Shown: piece by piece, positions 45,215-53,720 of the stretch
How the letters are laid out: each line of letters starts with the position of its first letter
Numbering within the stretch: position 1 is the first letter of the stretch
Source: Maribacter antarcticus DSM 21422
GTDB lineage: Bacteria; Bacteroidota; Bacteroidia; Flavobacteriales; Flavobacteriaceae
Assembly (NCBI RefSeq): GCF_000621125.1
Contig: NZ_JHZC01000007.1
Coordinates: forward strand, 186,001 to 250,000
Length of the DNA stretch: 64,000 nucleotides
Reading direction: 5' to 3'
Program-made: the position numbers and the translations under genes
The notes under the pieces: model-generated
The model's input: the letters and a program-made list of their open reading frames with translations, nothing else
Told to the model about the DNA's origin: nothing
Databases searched by the model: none

Positions 45215-45831
45215 AGTCTGTTTTTTTAGTATATTGAATACCTATTGGTATAAAGTATTGGAGCTTTGTTCAATTCTCCATCAAGGCGCATAAATTTTGT
45301 CTTTATTGTTATCTGATATGGCCTAATCACATATAAATCTTATGAAATGCTAAATTAGCATTTCTTTTTTTTAAATGATTGTTGTGAGGTCAAATTTGTT
45401 ACAATTATAAAGATGCCCATAATCGTAGTAGTTCAGAAATAAAAACCCTTTAGTACCCCATTTTGGATACTGTTCAAAGATAGTTTTAATACCTAAATGG
45501 AACATTACCCGTTGTTGTTCACCATTCTGTTTATTGTAAAAATAATAAACAATTATACGCAACCATTCAAGAACATGGGCATCTTAACAGTAATATTGGT
45601 TAATATGGTTGGTTCTGTTGTTTAAACAACAGATATTTTGGTGGCTATCTCCTTTTAAGTATGTGGAAGTATTGCTATGAAGAGGAAAAAATGGAATAGT
45701 CAGTAAAGAGTCTTGGGAAACCGAGACTCTTTTTAGGTTATAGCATATGGTGAGTCATAGCACCGGTATCTAATTTCAATTAGTAGTACCTTTACACTTG
45801 TAATAATTCTTTAACTTGAAATTGGTATAGC
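45215..45831. other. Intergenic region with palindrome and plus-strand terminator
   Basis: The 617 bp between recA and trhO contain no gene I recognise. CTGTTGTTTAAACAACAG (45615-45632) is a perfect 18-bp palindrome. A rho-independent terminator for the plus strand lies at 45705-45735. With no plus-strand gene upstream, the stretch about 45570-45735 may encode a small RNA. A 63-codon minus frame (45371-45562) has no family resemblance. Confidence 0.45.
45705..45735 (+). terminator. Rho-independent terminator of unknown upstream transcript
   Basis: AAAGAGTCT (45705-45713) pairs with AGACTCTTT (45724-45732), with a GG/CC extension in the loop and a T-run ending at 45734. The orientation is plus strand. 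No protein gene lies upstream on that strand. Confidence 0.7.
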
Positions 45832-46863
45832 ATGCAACTGTACAATACATTAAGTGCAAAGGAGAGAGCTGCTTTGATTGAAGAAGCAGGTAAAGAACGG
45901 TTAACAATCTCTTTCTACCAGTACGCACACATAGTAAACACCTCCATTTTTAGAAATCATTTATTCATCCATTGGGATGCCCTAGAAGTTTTGGGACGTA
46001 TTTACGTGGCGCATGAGGGTATAAATGCACAGCTATCTGTTCCTGCTGAGAATTTTGAAGCGTTTAAGGCGCATTTGGATAGTATCTCTTTTTTGAAAGG
46101 AGTACGACTTAACATTGCGGTTGAACAGGATAATATGTCTTTTTTAAAATTGAAGGTAAAAGTGCGGCATAAAATTGTTGCCGATGGCCTTAATGACGCC
46201 TCCTTTGATGTCACCAATAAAGGGGTTCACGCAAATGCAATGGAGTTCAATGCACTTATCGAAGATCCGGATACGGTTTTAGTGGATATGCGAAACCATT
46301 ACGAAAGTGAAATAGGACACTTTGAAAATGCGATTACGCCAGATGTAGATACATTTCGCGATTCTTTGGATATTATAGAAAAAGATTTAGCAGACCATAA
46401 AGAGGATAAAAAATTGGTGATGTACTGTACTGGAGGCATACGATGCGAAAAAGCCAGCGCATATTACAAACATAAAGGCTTTAAACAAGTATATCAATTA
46501 GAAGGTGGAATTATAGAGTATGCCAAACAGGTAGAAAGCCAGAAATTAGAGAATAAGTTCAAAGGCAAAAATTTTGTTTTTGATAGCCGCCTAGGAGAAC
46601 GAATTTCAGACGATGTCATAGCCAGTTGCCACCAGTGCGGACAACCGTGTGATGAGCATGTGAATTGCGTTAATGATGCTTGCCATTTGCTATTTATACA
46701 ATGTGAGGTCTGTTCTGAGAAAATGAACTATTGTTGTTCAGATAATTGTAAGGAGGTACATGAATTGACATTTGAAGAGCAGAAGGCATTAAGAAGAGGT
46801 AAAACGGTAAGCAATAAGATATTCAAGAAAGGCCGTTCCGAGGTGTTGAAGTTTAAGAAGTAG
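45832..46863 (+). CDS. trhO: tRNA uridine(34) hydroxylase TrhO
   Basis: An oxygen-dependent enzyme forming 5-hydroxyuridine at tRNA position 34. The N-terminal domain holds HEGINAQLSVPAENFEAF (about residue 64), the rhodanese domain holds DMRNHYESEIGHFENA, and the active Cys loop is YCTGGIRCEKASAYYKHKGF. The C-terminal Cys-rich part (CHQCGQPCDEHVNC, CEVCSEKMNYCCSDNC) is typical of the long 343-aa form. Confidence 0.95.
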   Translation: MQLYNTLSAKERAALIEEAGKERLTISFYQYAHIVNTSIFRNHLFIHWDALEVLGRIYVAHEGINAQLSVPAENFEAFKAHLDSISFLKGVRLNIAVEQDNMSFLKLKVKVRHKIVADGLNDASFDVTNKGVHANAMEFNALIEDPDTVLVDMRNHYESEIGHFENAITPDVDTFRDSLDIIEKDLADHKEDKKLVMYCTGGIRCEKASAYYKHKGFKQVYQLEGGIIEYAKQVESQKLENKFKGKNFVFDSRLGERISDDVIASCHQCGQPCDEHVNCVNDACHLLFIQCEVCSEKMNYCCSDNCKEVHELTFEEQKALRRGKTVSNKIFKKGRSEVLKFKK

Positions 46864-46899
46864 TGTTTTGCTACACACTACTTCGAATATATTTTTTTT
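46857..46899 (+). terminator. Rho-independent terminator of trhO
   Basis: GAAGTAGTGT (46857-46866) and ACACTACTTC (46875-46884) form a perfect 10-bp stem around an 8-nt loop, followed by a T-rich run (about 46889-46899). The stem includes the trhO stop codon. Confidence 0.8.
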
Positions 46900-47209
46900 A
46901 TTGTCTTCAAGAGGAGGAACTTAAGAAGATTTGGTTACTTAGAGCTAGTAAGATTAATCTGTACTTTCGCTGAGGTTTAAACAGATTGCCTAGGACACTC
47001 AGGACCTTCCTAAAAACGTTTATGGAAATAGTAGTAAAAGTAGCGCTAGGTTTGCGCTGGGTATGTCATTGCACTTTATAAAACTATAGGCTGCCCAAGA
47101 TCTTCCTTTTCCTTCACATCAAAAAAATAGTATCTTTACCGTTAAGATTTAGTTTTTTACGAACCTTAATCCAAAAAACAACTTGTTTTTTGGAGTCAAT
47201 ATATATAAT
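46900..47209. other. Intergenic region before ricT
   Basis: About 310 bp without a recognisable gene. TATCTTTA (47131-47138), about 72 nt before the ricT ATG, is a reasonable -7 element. Codon-like stretches are present on both strands, but no family match was found. Confidence 0.45.
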
Positions 47210-48469
47210 ATGGGGTGTAGCAGTTGTTCTACCGGTAAGGATGGACAACCTAAGGGATGCAAGAATAATGGCACTTGCGGTACGGATGGTTGCAATAAAT
47301 TAACAGTTTTTGATTGGCTTTCAAATATGGCGCTTCCCAACGGGGAAAAGCGTTTTGATTTTGTAGAGGTCCGATTTAAGAATAGCAGAAAGGAATTTTT
47401 CCAAAACACAGAAAATCTATCACTTTCTATTGGCGATATCGTTGCTACACAAGCAACTTCGGGTCATGATATTGGTATGGTTACCTTGACCGGAGAATTG
47501 GTTCGGGTTCAGATGAAGCGTAAAAAGGAAGATTTTACAAAGGAAGATTTTCCTAAAGTCTACAGAAAGGCCTCCCAAAAAGACATTGATATTTGGCAGA
47601 AATGTAGGGATAGAGAAGATGAAATTAAAAAACGCTCTCGGGAAATTGCCATTATTTTACAGCTTCAAATGAAGATTTCTGATGTGGAGTTTCAAGGAGA
47701 TGGTTCGAAGGCTACATTCTATTATACTGCAGAAGACCGTGTAGACTTTAGACAATTAATCAAGGATATGGCCAAGGCCTTTGGTATTCGAATAGAAATG
47801 CGTCAAATCGGTTACAGGCAAGAGGCTCAGCGTTTAGGCGGTATTGGTTCTTGTGGTAGAGAACTTTGTTGTTCCACATGGCTTACGGATTTTAGATCGG
47901 TAAGCACCTCTGCGGCTCGGTACCAACAACTGTCGCTCAATCCTCAAAAATTGGCTGGGCAATGTGGAAAACTCAAGTGTTGTTTGAACTATGAATTAGA
48001 TGTTTATTTAGATGCCTTAAAAGATTTTCCATCGCAGGAAACCAAGCTTTTTACCGAAAAAGGGCTCGCTTTTTGTCAAAAAACAGATATTTTCAAAGAA
48101 CAACTATGGTTCTCTTACAAAGATGTGCCTGCCAACTGGCATGTACTTTCCAAAGATCAGGTCAATGAGATTTTAGAGAAAAATAGAAATAAGGAAAAAG
48201 TGGCAAGTCTAGAAGCCTATGCGGTAGATAATATTATCGAAGAAAAAGTAGTGTTCGAAAATGTTGTTGGTCAGGATAGTCTTACACGTTTTGACAAGCC
48301 TAAGGGCAGTAAATACAGCCGAAACAGAAACAAAGGTAAACGCACTACCAATGCCAAGAATAGCAACGCTAATCCTAGCAATAGTAACAACAAGAGCAAC
48401 AACGGCAATAGCAACAATAATAGTAGAGGAAATAGCAACAATAGAAAAGGAAAGCCAAATAATGCGTAA
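47210..48469 (+). CDS. ricT: PSP1-domain iron-sulfur protein RicT
   Basis: A 419-aa RicT/YaaT-like protein; related proteins form the Y-complex with RicA and RicF and affect RNase Y. The Cys-rich start MGCSSCSTGKDGQPKGC, the PSP1 domain (residues 60-190) and the cluster ligands SCGRELCCSTW and GQCGKLKCCLNYE are visible. I start at ATG 47210 because the nine residues upstream fall outside the family. The last ~75 residues are an Asn/Ser-rich, basic, low-complexity tail likely to bind RNA or be disordered. Confidence 0.92.
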   Translation: MGCSSCSTGKDGQPKGCKNNGTCGTDGCNKLTVFDWLSNMALPNGEKRFDFVEVRFKNSRKEFFQNTENLSLSIGDIVATQATSGHDIGMVTLTGELVRVQMKRKKEDFTKEDFPKVYRKASQKDIDIWQKCRDREDEIKKRSREIAIILQLQMKISDVEFQGDGSKATFYYTAEDRVDFRQLIKDMAKAFGIRIEMRQIGYRQEAQRLGGIGSCGRELCCSTWLTDFRSVSTSAARYQQLSLNPQKLAGQCGKLKCCLNYELDVYLDALKDFPSQETKLFTEKGLAFCQKTDIFKEQLWFSYKDVPANWHVLSKDQVNEILEKNRNKEKVASLEAYAVDNIIEEKVVFENVVGQDSLTRFDKPKGSKYSRNRNKGKRTTNAKNSNANPSNSNNKSNNGNSNNNSRGNSNNRKGKPNNA

Positions 48470-48947
48470 GCTCAGTTGTCTTGTTATGCTTGGTGTTATG
48501 GTAATTTCTTGTAATACCAATATAGTCCGTTCCGAGTACAAAAGCGTGAATGGCTCAGTTTGGAATAAGGATGATGTTAAGGAATTTGCTTTTTCTGAAA
48601 TGGATTCCCTCCAAGAATACCAGATTTTTATTAATGTAAGGAACGACCAAAACTTTCGGTTCAGCAATCTTTTTTTAATAGCCGCTCTCAATACTCCTGA
48701 AGGGGAAGTAGTACAAGACACCCTAGAATATGTAATGGCCTTGCCAGATGGCACTTGGTTGGGAAAGGGCGGTGGTAGTCTTAAAGAGAATAAATTATGG
48801 TACAAGGAAAACATCGTTTTTCCTACTTCTGGCGTATATACCTTAAAGCTCTCACATGCAATGCGTAAAAATGGCAACGTATCCGGTGTTATTGGATTGG
48901 AAGGCATTACGGATGTGGGTATAGAAATAATAGAAACTAACCCCTAG
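48462..48947 (+). CDS. gldH: Gliding motility lipoprotein GldH
   Basis: A 161-aa lipoprotein of the gliding/T9SS machinery. The lipobox MVISC gives Cys17; the mature part has VRNDQNFRFSNLFLI and PDGTWLGKGGGSLKENKLWYKENI, typical of GldH. Its ATG lies 8 nt inside the end of ricT. It is followed 4 nt later by the PBP1A gene. The order ricT-gldH-PBP1A is conserved in Flavobacteriaceae. Confidence 0.92.
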   Translation: MRKLSCLVMLGVMVISCNTNIVRSEYKSVNGSVWNKDDVKEFAFSEMDSLQEYQIFINVRNDQNFRFSNLFLIAALNTPEGEVVQDTLEYVMALPDGTWLGKGGGSLKENKLWYKENIVFPTSGVYTLKLSHAMRKNGNVSGVIGLEGITDVGIEIIETNP

Positions 48948-48951
48948 TTTA

Positions 48952-51294
48952 ATGGCGAAAACGGTTAAAAAGAAGGAACCTCTTGGGTTTTTTAAATACA
49001 TCAAATGGTTTTGGATACTTTTTGTTTCCGGTATTGCGTTCTTTGCATTGCTTTTTTTATCCGCTTCCTGGGGCTTATTCGGTGATTTACCACCCTATGA
49101 GTATCTAGAAAATCCACAGACCAATTTGGCATCGCAAATAGTATCCTCTGATGGAAAGCTTTTAGGAAAATTTTATTTGGACGATAACAGAACCGATGTA
49201 ACCTACGAAGACCTGCCAGAAAACTTAGTTAATACCCTTATCGCAAGTGAGGATATTCGTTTTAGGGACCATTCAGGCATAGATGCTCGGGGAACTCTTA
49301 GAGCGGCATTCTACTTAGGAAAGCGAGGAGGAGCAAGTACTATTACCCAGCAGTTGGCACGCCAACTCTTTGTGGGTGTAAGATCTAGGAATAAGTTGGA
49401 GACCATTCAACAAAAACTAAAGGAATGGGTCCTGGCTGCTCGTTTGGAACGCAGCTACACCAAGGAAGAAATCATAAGTATGTATTTGAATATCTATGAT
49501 TTTGGTAATAACGCTGACGGTATCCGCTCTGCATCCCGAATTTATTTTGGTAAAGAACCAAAGGACCTAAAAGTTGAAGAATCTGCTATGTTGGTGGGTA
49601 TGCTTCAAAATTCATCGCTTTTTAACCCGTTACGACGAGAAGAGATTACGCTGAATAAACGAAATATAGTATTGGGACAGTTGGCGCGGTACGAATACAT
49701 TACTGAGAACGAAAAAGATTCGTTACAGGCCTTAAAGATGGATATTAACTTTAATCCGGAAAGCCACCGGGAAGGCTTGGCTACTTATTTTAGAATGTAC
49801 CTTCAACGTTTTATGAGAGGTTGGATAAATAAGAACCCTAAACCGGCAATGGCAGGGGAACGTGATCGTTATAATTTGTACCTAGACGGATTAAAAATAT
49901 ACACTACGATTGATTCTAGAATGCAGCAGAATGCTGAAGAGTCTGTTTCCCAACACATGGAACGACTGCAAGCTGAATTTTTTCGTCAGAATACACCAGA
50001 TAAAAATCCCACAGCACCATTTTTAGACCTCACCACAGAGGAAACGGACAGAATTATGGAAAGAGCCATTAAATCTTCGGAGCGGTGGCGAAAAATGAAA
50101 GATGTAGGGAAATCTGAAAACGAAATTCGAGAGTCATTTACCAAAAGGACAGAAATGACGGTTTTTGACTGGAAAAGTGATACCAGAGAAAAAGACACGA
50201 TACTTACTCCAATGGATTCCATCCGGTATTATAAAACCTTCTTAAGGGCATCAATGATGTCCATGGAACCACAATCCGGCCACGTAAAAGCATGGGTTGG
50301 GGGTGTCGATTATAAGCATTTTCAGTATGACAACGTGATACAGGGCGCACGGCAAGCTGGTTCTACTTTTAAACCTTTTGTCTATGCCGCAGCGATAGAC
50401 CAATTGCGATTATCACCATGCGAAACGTTTCCAGATACGCAGTACTGTATCGAGGCAGGTAAACATGGTAATATGGAGCCCTGGTGTCCTAGGAATTCCG
50501 ATTCCAAGTATTCTGGAAGGGACATGACTTTGAAATATGCGCTGGCAAACTCTGTAAATACAGTTACGGCGCAGCTTATAGATAAGGTTGGGCCAAAATC
50601 AGTCGTATCTATTGTAAAGAACTTGGGCTTTACCGGCGACATCTTAGCGGTGCCTGCCATAGCCTTAGGAACAGAGGAAGTAAGCGTATATGAAATGGTA
50701 GGAGCTTATGGTGCTTTTGCCAACCAAGGTGTGTATGTAAAACCGGTAATGGTCACCCGTATAGAGGATAAGAACGGCACCGTGCTTTATGAATATGTAC
50801 CAGAGACTAAAGATGTACTTAGTAAAGAAGTTTCCTATACCATGGTAGACCTAATGAAGGGGGTAACCGAAGGAGGTTCTGGAACGCGTTTACGCCATAA
50901 CTATAATAAAGATAATTCAGTATATAAGAAAGTGATTACAGGCTATCCGTATGGGCTTACGAATCCTATCGCAGGTAAAACGGGTACTACCCAAAACAAT
51001 AGTGATGGTTGGTTTATGGGAATGGTGCCTAATTTGGTTACTGGTGTTTGGGTAGGCGGTGAAGAACGTGCTACGCACTTTAAAAGTATTACGTACGGCC
51101 AAGGCGCAACCATGGCTTTGCCTATATGGGGCTTGTATATGAAAAAGAACTACGCTAATGAGGAGCTAGCTATCTCCACAGCGGATTTTGAAAAACCTGA
51201 GGATATGTCTATAGAAATTGATTGCGATAAATTTAGTGAAAACCAAAGGCAAGATACTGATATAGAGGAGGATTTGGAGGATTTGGATTTTTAG
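48952..51294 (+). CDS. Class A penicillin-binding protein (PBP1A)
   Basis: A bifunctional peptidoglycan synthase, 780 aa. One N-terminal membrane helix (residues 18-40), GT51 transglycosylase with EDIRFRDHSGID and GGASTITQQLARQLF, then the transpeptidase domain with SxxK in AGSTFKPF, SxN in ANSVNTVTAQL, and KTG in GKTGTTQNNSD. The C-terminus has an acidic tail (DIEEDLEDLDF). A terminator follows. Confidence 0.95.
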   Translation: MAKTVKKKEPLGFFKYIKWFWILFVSGIAFFALLFLSASWGLFGDLPPYEYLENPQTNLASQIVSSDGKLLGKFYLDDNRTDVTYEDLPENLVNTLIASEDIRFRDHSGIDARGTLRAAFYLGKRGGASTITQQLARQLFVGVRSRNKLETIQQKLKEWVLAARLERSYTKEEIISMYLNIYDFGNNADGIRSASRIYFGKEPKDLKVEESAMLVGMLQNSSLFNPLRREEITLNKRNIVLGQLARYEYITENEKDSLQALKMDINFNPESHREGLATYFRMYLQRFMRGWINKNPKPAMAGERDRYNLYLDGLKIYTTIDSRMQQNAEESVSQHMERLQAEFFRQNTPDKNPTAPFLDLTTEETDRIMERAIKSSERWRKMKDVGKSENEIRESFTKRTEMTVFDWKSDTREKDTILTPMDSIRYYKTFLRASMMSMEPQSGHVKAWVGGVDYKHFQYDNVIQGARQAGSTFKPFVYAAAIDQLRLSPCETFPDTQYCIEAGKHGNMEPWCPRNSDSKYSGRDMTLKYALANSVNTVTAQLIDKVGPKSVVSIVKNLGFTGDILAVPAIALGTEEVSVYEMVGAYGAFANQGVYVKPVMVTRIEDKNGTVLYEYVPETKDVLSKEVSYTMVDLMKGVTEGGSGTRLRHNYNKDNSVYKKVITGYPYGLTNPIAGKTGTTQNNSDGWFMGMVPNLVTGVWVGGEERATHFKSITYGQGATMALPIWGLYMKKNYANEELAISTADFEKPEDMSIEIDCDKFSENQRQDTDIEEDLEDLDF

Positions 51295-51338
51295 GATTGA
51301 TGAAGTGAAAGCTACGTATTATACCTAAATAATTTACT

Positions 51339-51367
51339 GACCTCGCAAAATGCGGGGTCTTTTTTTT
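51339..51367 (+). terminator. Rho-independent terminator after PBP1A
   Basis: GACCTCGCA (51339-51347) and TGCGGGGTC (51351-51359) form a 9-bp stem with one T-G pair and a 3-nt loop, followed by eight T (51360-51367). It ends the ricT-gldH-PBP1A transcript. Confidence 0.85.
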
Positions 51368-51419
51368 GGGAATACATCAATATTAGCGGTACATTGTACA
51401 TGCTATAATGTAAGGAGCT

Positions 51420-52121
51420 ATGATAAAAAAAACGGTTGCTAATGTGCATGAGGCACTAAAAGGGATAGAGGATGGTATGACCTTAATGTTGGGAGGATTC
51501 GGCCTGTGCGGAATACCTGAAAATGCCATTGCCCAACTAGTTGCTTTAGGCGTAACCGATATTACCTGTATTTCTAATAATGCCGGTGTAGATGATTTTG
51601 GCTTGGGACTATTGCTACAGAAACATCAGATAAAAAAAATGATATCTTCTTATGTTGGCGAAAACGATGAGTTTGAACGTCAGATGTTAAGTGGAGAACT
51701 AGAAGTAGAGCTTACCCCACAAGGTACGCTTGCGGAAAAGTGTAGGGCAGCCCAAGGTGGTTTTCCTGCGTTTTTTACACCAGCAGGATACGGAACCGAA
51801 GTAGCAGAAGGAAAGGAAACGCGTGAGTTTGATGGTAAAATGTATGTATTGGAAGAGGCATACAAAGCAGACTTTGCTTTTATAAAAGCGTGGAAAGGAG
51901 ATGAGGCAGGTAATCTTATTTTTAAGGGAACTGCGCGGAACTTTAACCCGTGTATGTGCGGCGCTGCGAAAGTTACCGTAGTTGAGGTAGAGGAGCTGGT
52001 ACCTGCAGGAGGCCTCGACCCAAATCAAGTGCATATCCCCGGAATATTTGTGCAGCGTATATTTCAAGGAGAAATCTTTGAAAAGAGAATAGAGCAGCGA
52101 ACTGTAAGACAAAGGAACTAA
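51420..52121 (+). CDS. 3-oxoacid CoA-transferase subunit A
   Basis: The alpha subunit of a SCOT-type CoA transferase (CoA transfer between succinyl-CoA and acetoacetate), 233 aa. [16 protein letters not shown] (residues 20-35) is the CoA-binding glycine-rich loop, and [15 protein letters not shown] and [21 protein letters not shown] are typical. Subunit B follows 3 nt later. Confidence 0.93.
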   Translation: MIKKTVANVHEALKGIEDGMTLMLGGFGLCGIPENAIAQLVALGVTDITCISNNAGVDDFGLGLLLQKHQIKKMISSYVGENDEFERQMLSGELEVELTPQGTLAEKCRAAQGGFPAFFTPAGYGTEVAEGKETREFDGKMYVLEEAYKADFAFIKAWKGDEAGNLIFKGTARNFNPCMCGAAKVTVVEVEELVPAGGLDPNQVHIPGIFVQRIFQGEIFEKRIEQRTVRQRN

Positions 52122-52124
52122 GCC

Positions 52125-52781
52125 ATGCTGGATAAAAATGGAATTGCAAAACGTATTGCACAAGAAGTACAGAACGGATTTTATGTTAATTTAGGAATAG
52201 GAATACCCACATTGGTGGCCAACTATGTGCGAGACGACACAAGTGTAGAGTTTCAAAGTGAAAACGGCGTTTTAGGCATGGGTCCTTTTCCATTTGAGGG
52301 CGAGGAGGATGCTGATATCATCAATGCGGGTAAGCAAACAATTACAACCTTACCCGGGGCATCTTTTTTTGATTCTGTCCTTAGTTTCGGCATGATAAGA
52401 GGAAAGCACGTAGACCTGACGATTCTTGGAGCAATGGAAGTTGCCCAAAATGGAGATATTGCGAATTGGAAAATTCCTGGTAAAATGGTTAAGGGGATGG
52501 GAGGAGCCATGGATTTGGTCGCTTCGGCAGAGCAAATCATCGTAGCTATGATGCACACGAACAGAGCAGGAGAATCTAAATTATTAAAAAAATGTTCCTT
52601 GCCATTAACGGGTGTGGGTTGCGTTAAGAAAATTGTGACTAACCTTGCTGTTTTGGAAATCACCCCTGATGGTTTCTTATTATTAGAGCGGGCTCCTGGT
52701 GTTACCGTGGAGGACATTAGAGGGGCTACAGAGGGCAAACTTATTATAAAAGGCGCAGTGCCCGAGATGAAAATAGAGTAG
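52125..52781 (+). CDS. 3-oxoacid CoA-transferase subunit B
   Basis: The beta subunit, 218 aa, with the catalytic Glu in the SENGVLGMGP loop (near residue 45). GIGIPTLVANYV and AMEVAQNGDIANWKIPGKMVKGMGGAMDLV complete the family pattern. It acts as a heteromer with the preceding subunit in ketone-body or short-chain acid use. Confidence 0.94.
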   Translation: MLDKNGIAKRIAQEVQNGFYVNLGIGIPTLVANYVRDDTSVEFQSENGVLGMGPFPFEGEEDADIINAGKQTITTLPGASFFDSVLSFGMIRGKHVDLTILGAMEVAQNGDIANWKIPGKMVKGMGGAMDLVASAEQIIVAMMHTNRAGESKLLKKCSLPLTGVGCVKKIVTNLAVLEITPDGFLLLERAPGVTVEDIRGATEGKLIIKGAVPEMKIE

Positions 52782-52950
52782 GTTATACTTTTATTGTATC
52801 TACAAAAAGTAGCACTTTATTTATTTCACAACATTTTAGAATAGATTACAACAATAATATGATTTTCAAAAACGTTAACTGATATATTAATAGTGTTGAA
52901 ACTATTATACGACTCAAGAAAAAGCATAAAATCAACCTAATAGGAACTCC

Positions 52951-53037
52951 ATGGCGCCACAAGAAAAACCACAAGTATATCACAATGATTTCTTCAGCGG
53001 TATCATTCGGTTGATTAAAAAGTTATTTATGCTATAG
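52951..53037 (+). CDS. Possible 28-residue small protein
   Basis: ATG at 52951 opens a 28-codon frame (starts MAPQEKPQVYHNDFF, then GIIRLIKKLF) ending at TAG 53035-53037. AGGAA sits about 8 nt upstream, unusually good for this lineage. The predicted C-terminal half is an amphipathic basic helix. A terminator follows 25 nt later with no other gene between, which suggests a real transcript. It is absent from the ORF list only because of size. Function unknown; it may also be chance. Confidence 0.45.
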   Translation: MAPQEKPQVYHNDFFSGIIRLIKKLFML

Positions 53038-53061
53038 CATTCTTTTATAAAAATGATAATG

Positions 53062-53094
53062 AAAGAGCACCTATCCAAAGGGGCTCTTTTTTTT
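53062..53094 (+). terminator. Rho-independent terminator before the GNAT gene
   Basis: AAAGAGC (53062-53068) pairs with GCTCTTT (53083-53089), with an inner CC/GG pair and a run of T after (53087-53094). The nearest upstream plus-strand gene is the small ORF at 52951; the CoA-transferase operon ends 280 nt away. Confidence 0.75.
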
Positions 53095-53164
53095 GTTGCT
53101 ATTAGTTCACCTATAGTTTTTTTATATCTCGCATGGAAGGGAAACAAATTATTTAGAAATATTT

Positions 53165-53172
53165 TATCTTTA
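53165..53172 (+). promoter_or_regulatory. -7 element overlapping the GNAT start
   Basis: TATCTTTA lies 4 nt before the GTG start at 53177, with an in-frame TAG at 53171-53173. A start of transcription 5-7 nt after this box would begin the mRNA at or next to the GTG. Confidence 0.4.
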
Positions 53173-53176
53173 GTCG

Positions 53177-53707
53177 GTGGAATTAAATTTTAGACAGTGT
53201 AAGGATAATGATATTGATCAGCTCTTGGCGATTTCTAAAAGCACTTTTATAAATGCTTTTGAGAAGGATAACAAACCTGACGATTTTAATACATATATCG
53301 GTATTGCGTTTAACGAGAAAGTGCTATTGTCACAGCTACGAAACCCCGATAGCTTTTTCTATTTTGTGTATTTGGATACGCACGTTATAGGATATCTAAA
53401 GCTTAATCAAAATCAAGCCCAAACAGAGCTGAGAGTAGCTGAAGGTATGGAGTTAGAGCGTATTTATGTAGTGGAAGCTTTTCAAGGTCGCGGATATGGT
53501 CTAGGTATACTTCGAAAAGTACAAGAAATAGCTTTGAGATTAGATAAGCGTTATGTTTGGCTTGGGGTTTGGGAGAAGAATAAAAAAGCCATACGATTTT
53601 ATCAACGATATGGTTTCTCCAAGTTTGGAACCCATCCCTATTACATTGGAACTGATGAACAGACAGATTGGTTAATGAGGTGTGATTTAACTACCTTACC
53701 AAACTAA
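53177..53707 (+). CDS. GNAT family N-acetyltransferase
   Basis: A 176-aa acetyl-CoA-dependent acetyltransferase. Motif A is LERIYVVEAFQGRGYGLGIL (residues 92-111), with WLGVWEKNKKAIRFYQRYGFSKFG as motif B. The start must be GTG 53177, because an in-frame TAG precedes it and no ATG follows before residue 90. It may be leaderless (see finding). The substrate is unknown. Confidence 0.88.
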   Translation: MELNFRQCKDNDIDQLLAISKSTFINAFEKDNKPDDFNTYIGIAFNEKVLLSQLRNPDSFFYFVYLDTHVIGYLKLNQNQAQTELRVAEGMELERIYVVEAFQGRGYGLGILRKVQEIALRLDKRYVWLGVWEKNKKAIRFYQRYGFSKFGTHPYYIGTDEQTDWLMRCDLTTLPN

Positions 53708-53720
53708 TAGAGGACTACAC

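Noticed and set aside
45371-45562. 63-codon minus-strand ORF upstream of recA
   Set aside because: No family resemblance, no start context, and low complexity. The region is better seen as intergenic.
46900-47130. Possible decayed gene between trhO and ricT
   Set aside because: Translations on both strands gave no consistent family motif, so it is left as intergenic.
48209-48907. 232-codon minus ORF across ricT and gldH
   Set aside because: Antisense to two well-supported genes; its composition follows the Asn-rich repeats of ricT.
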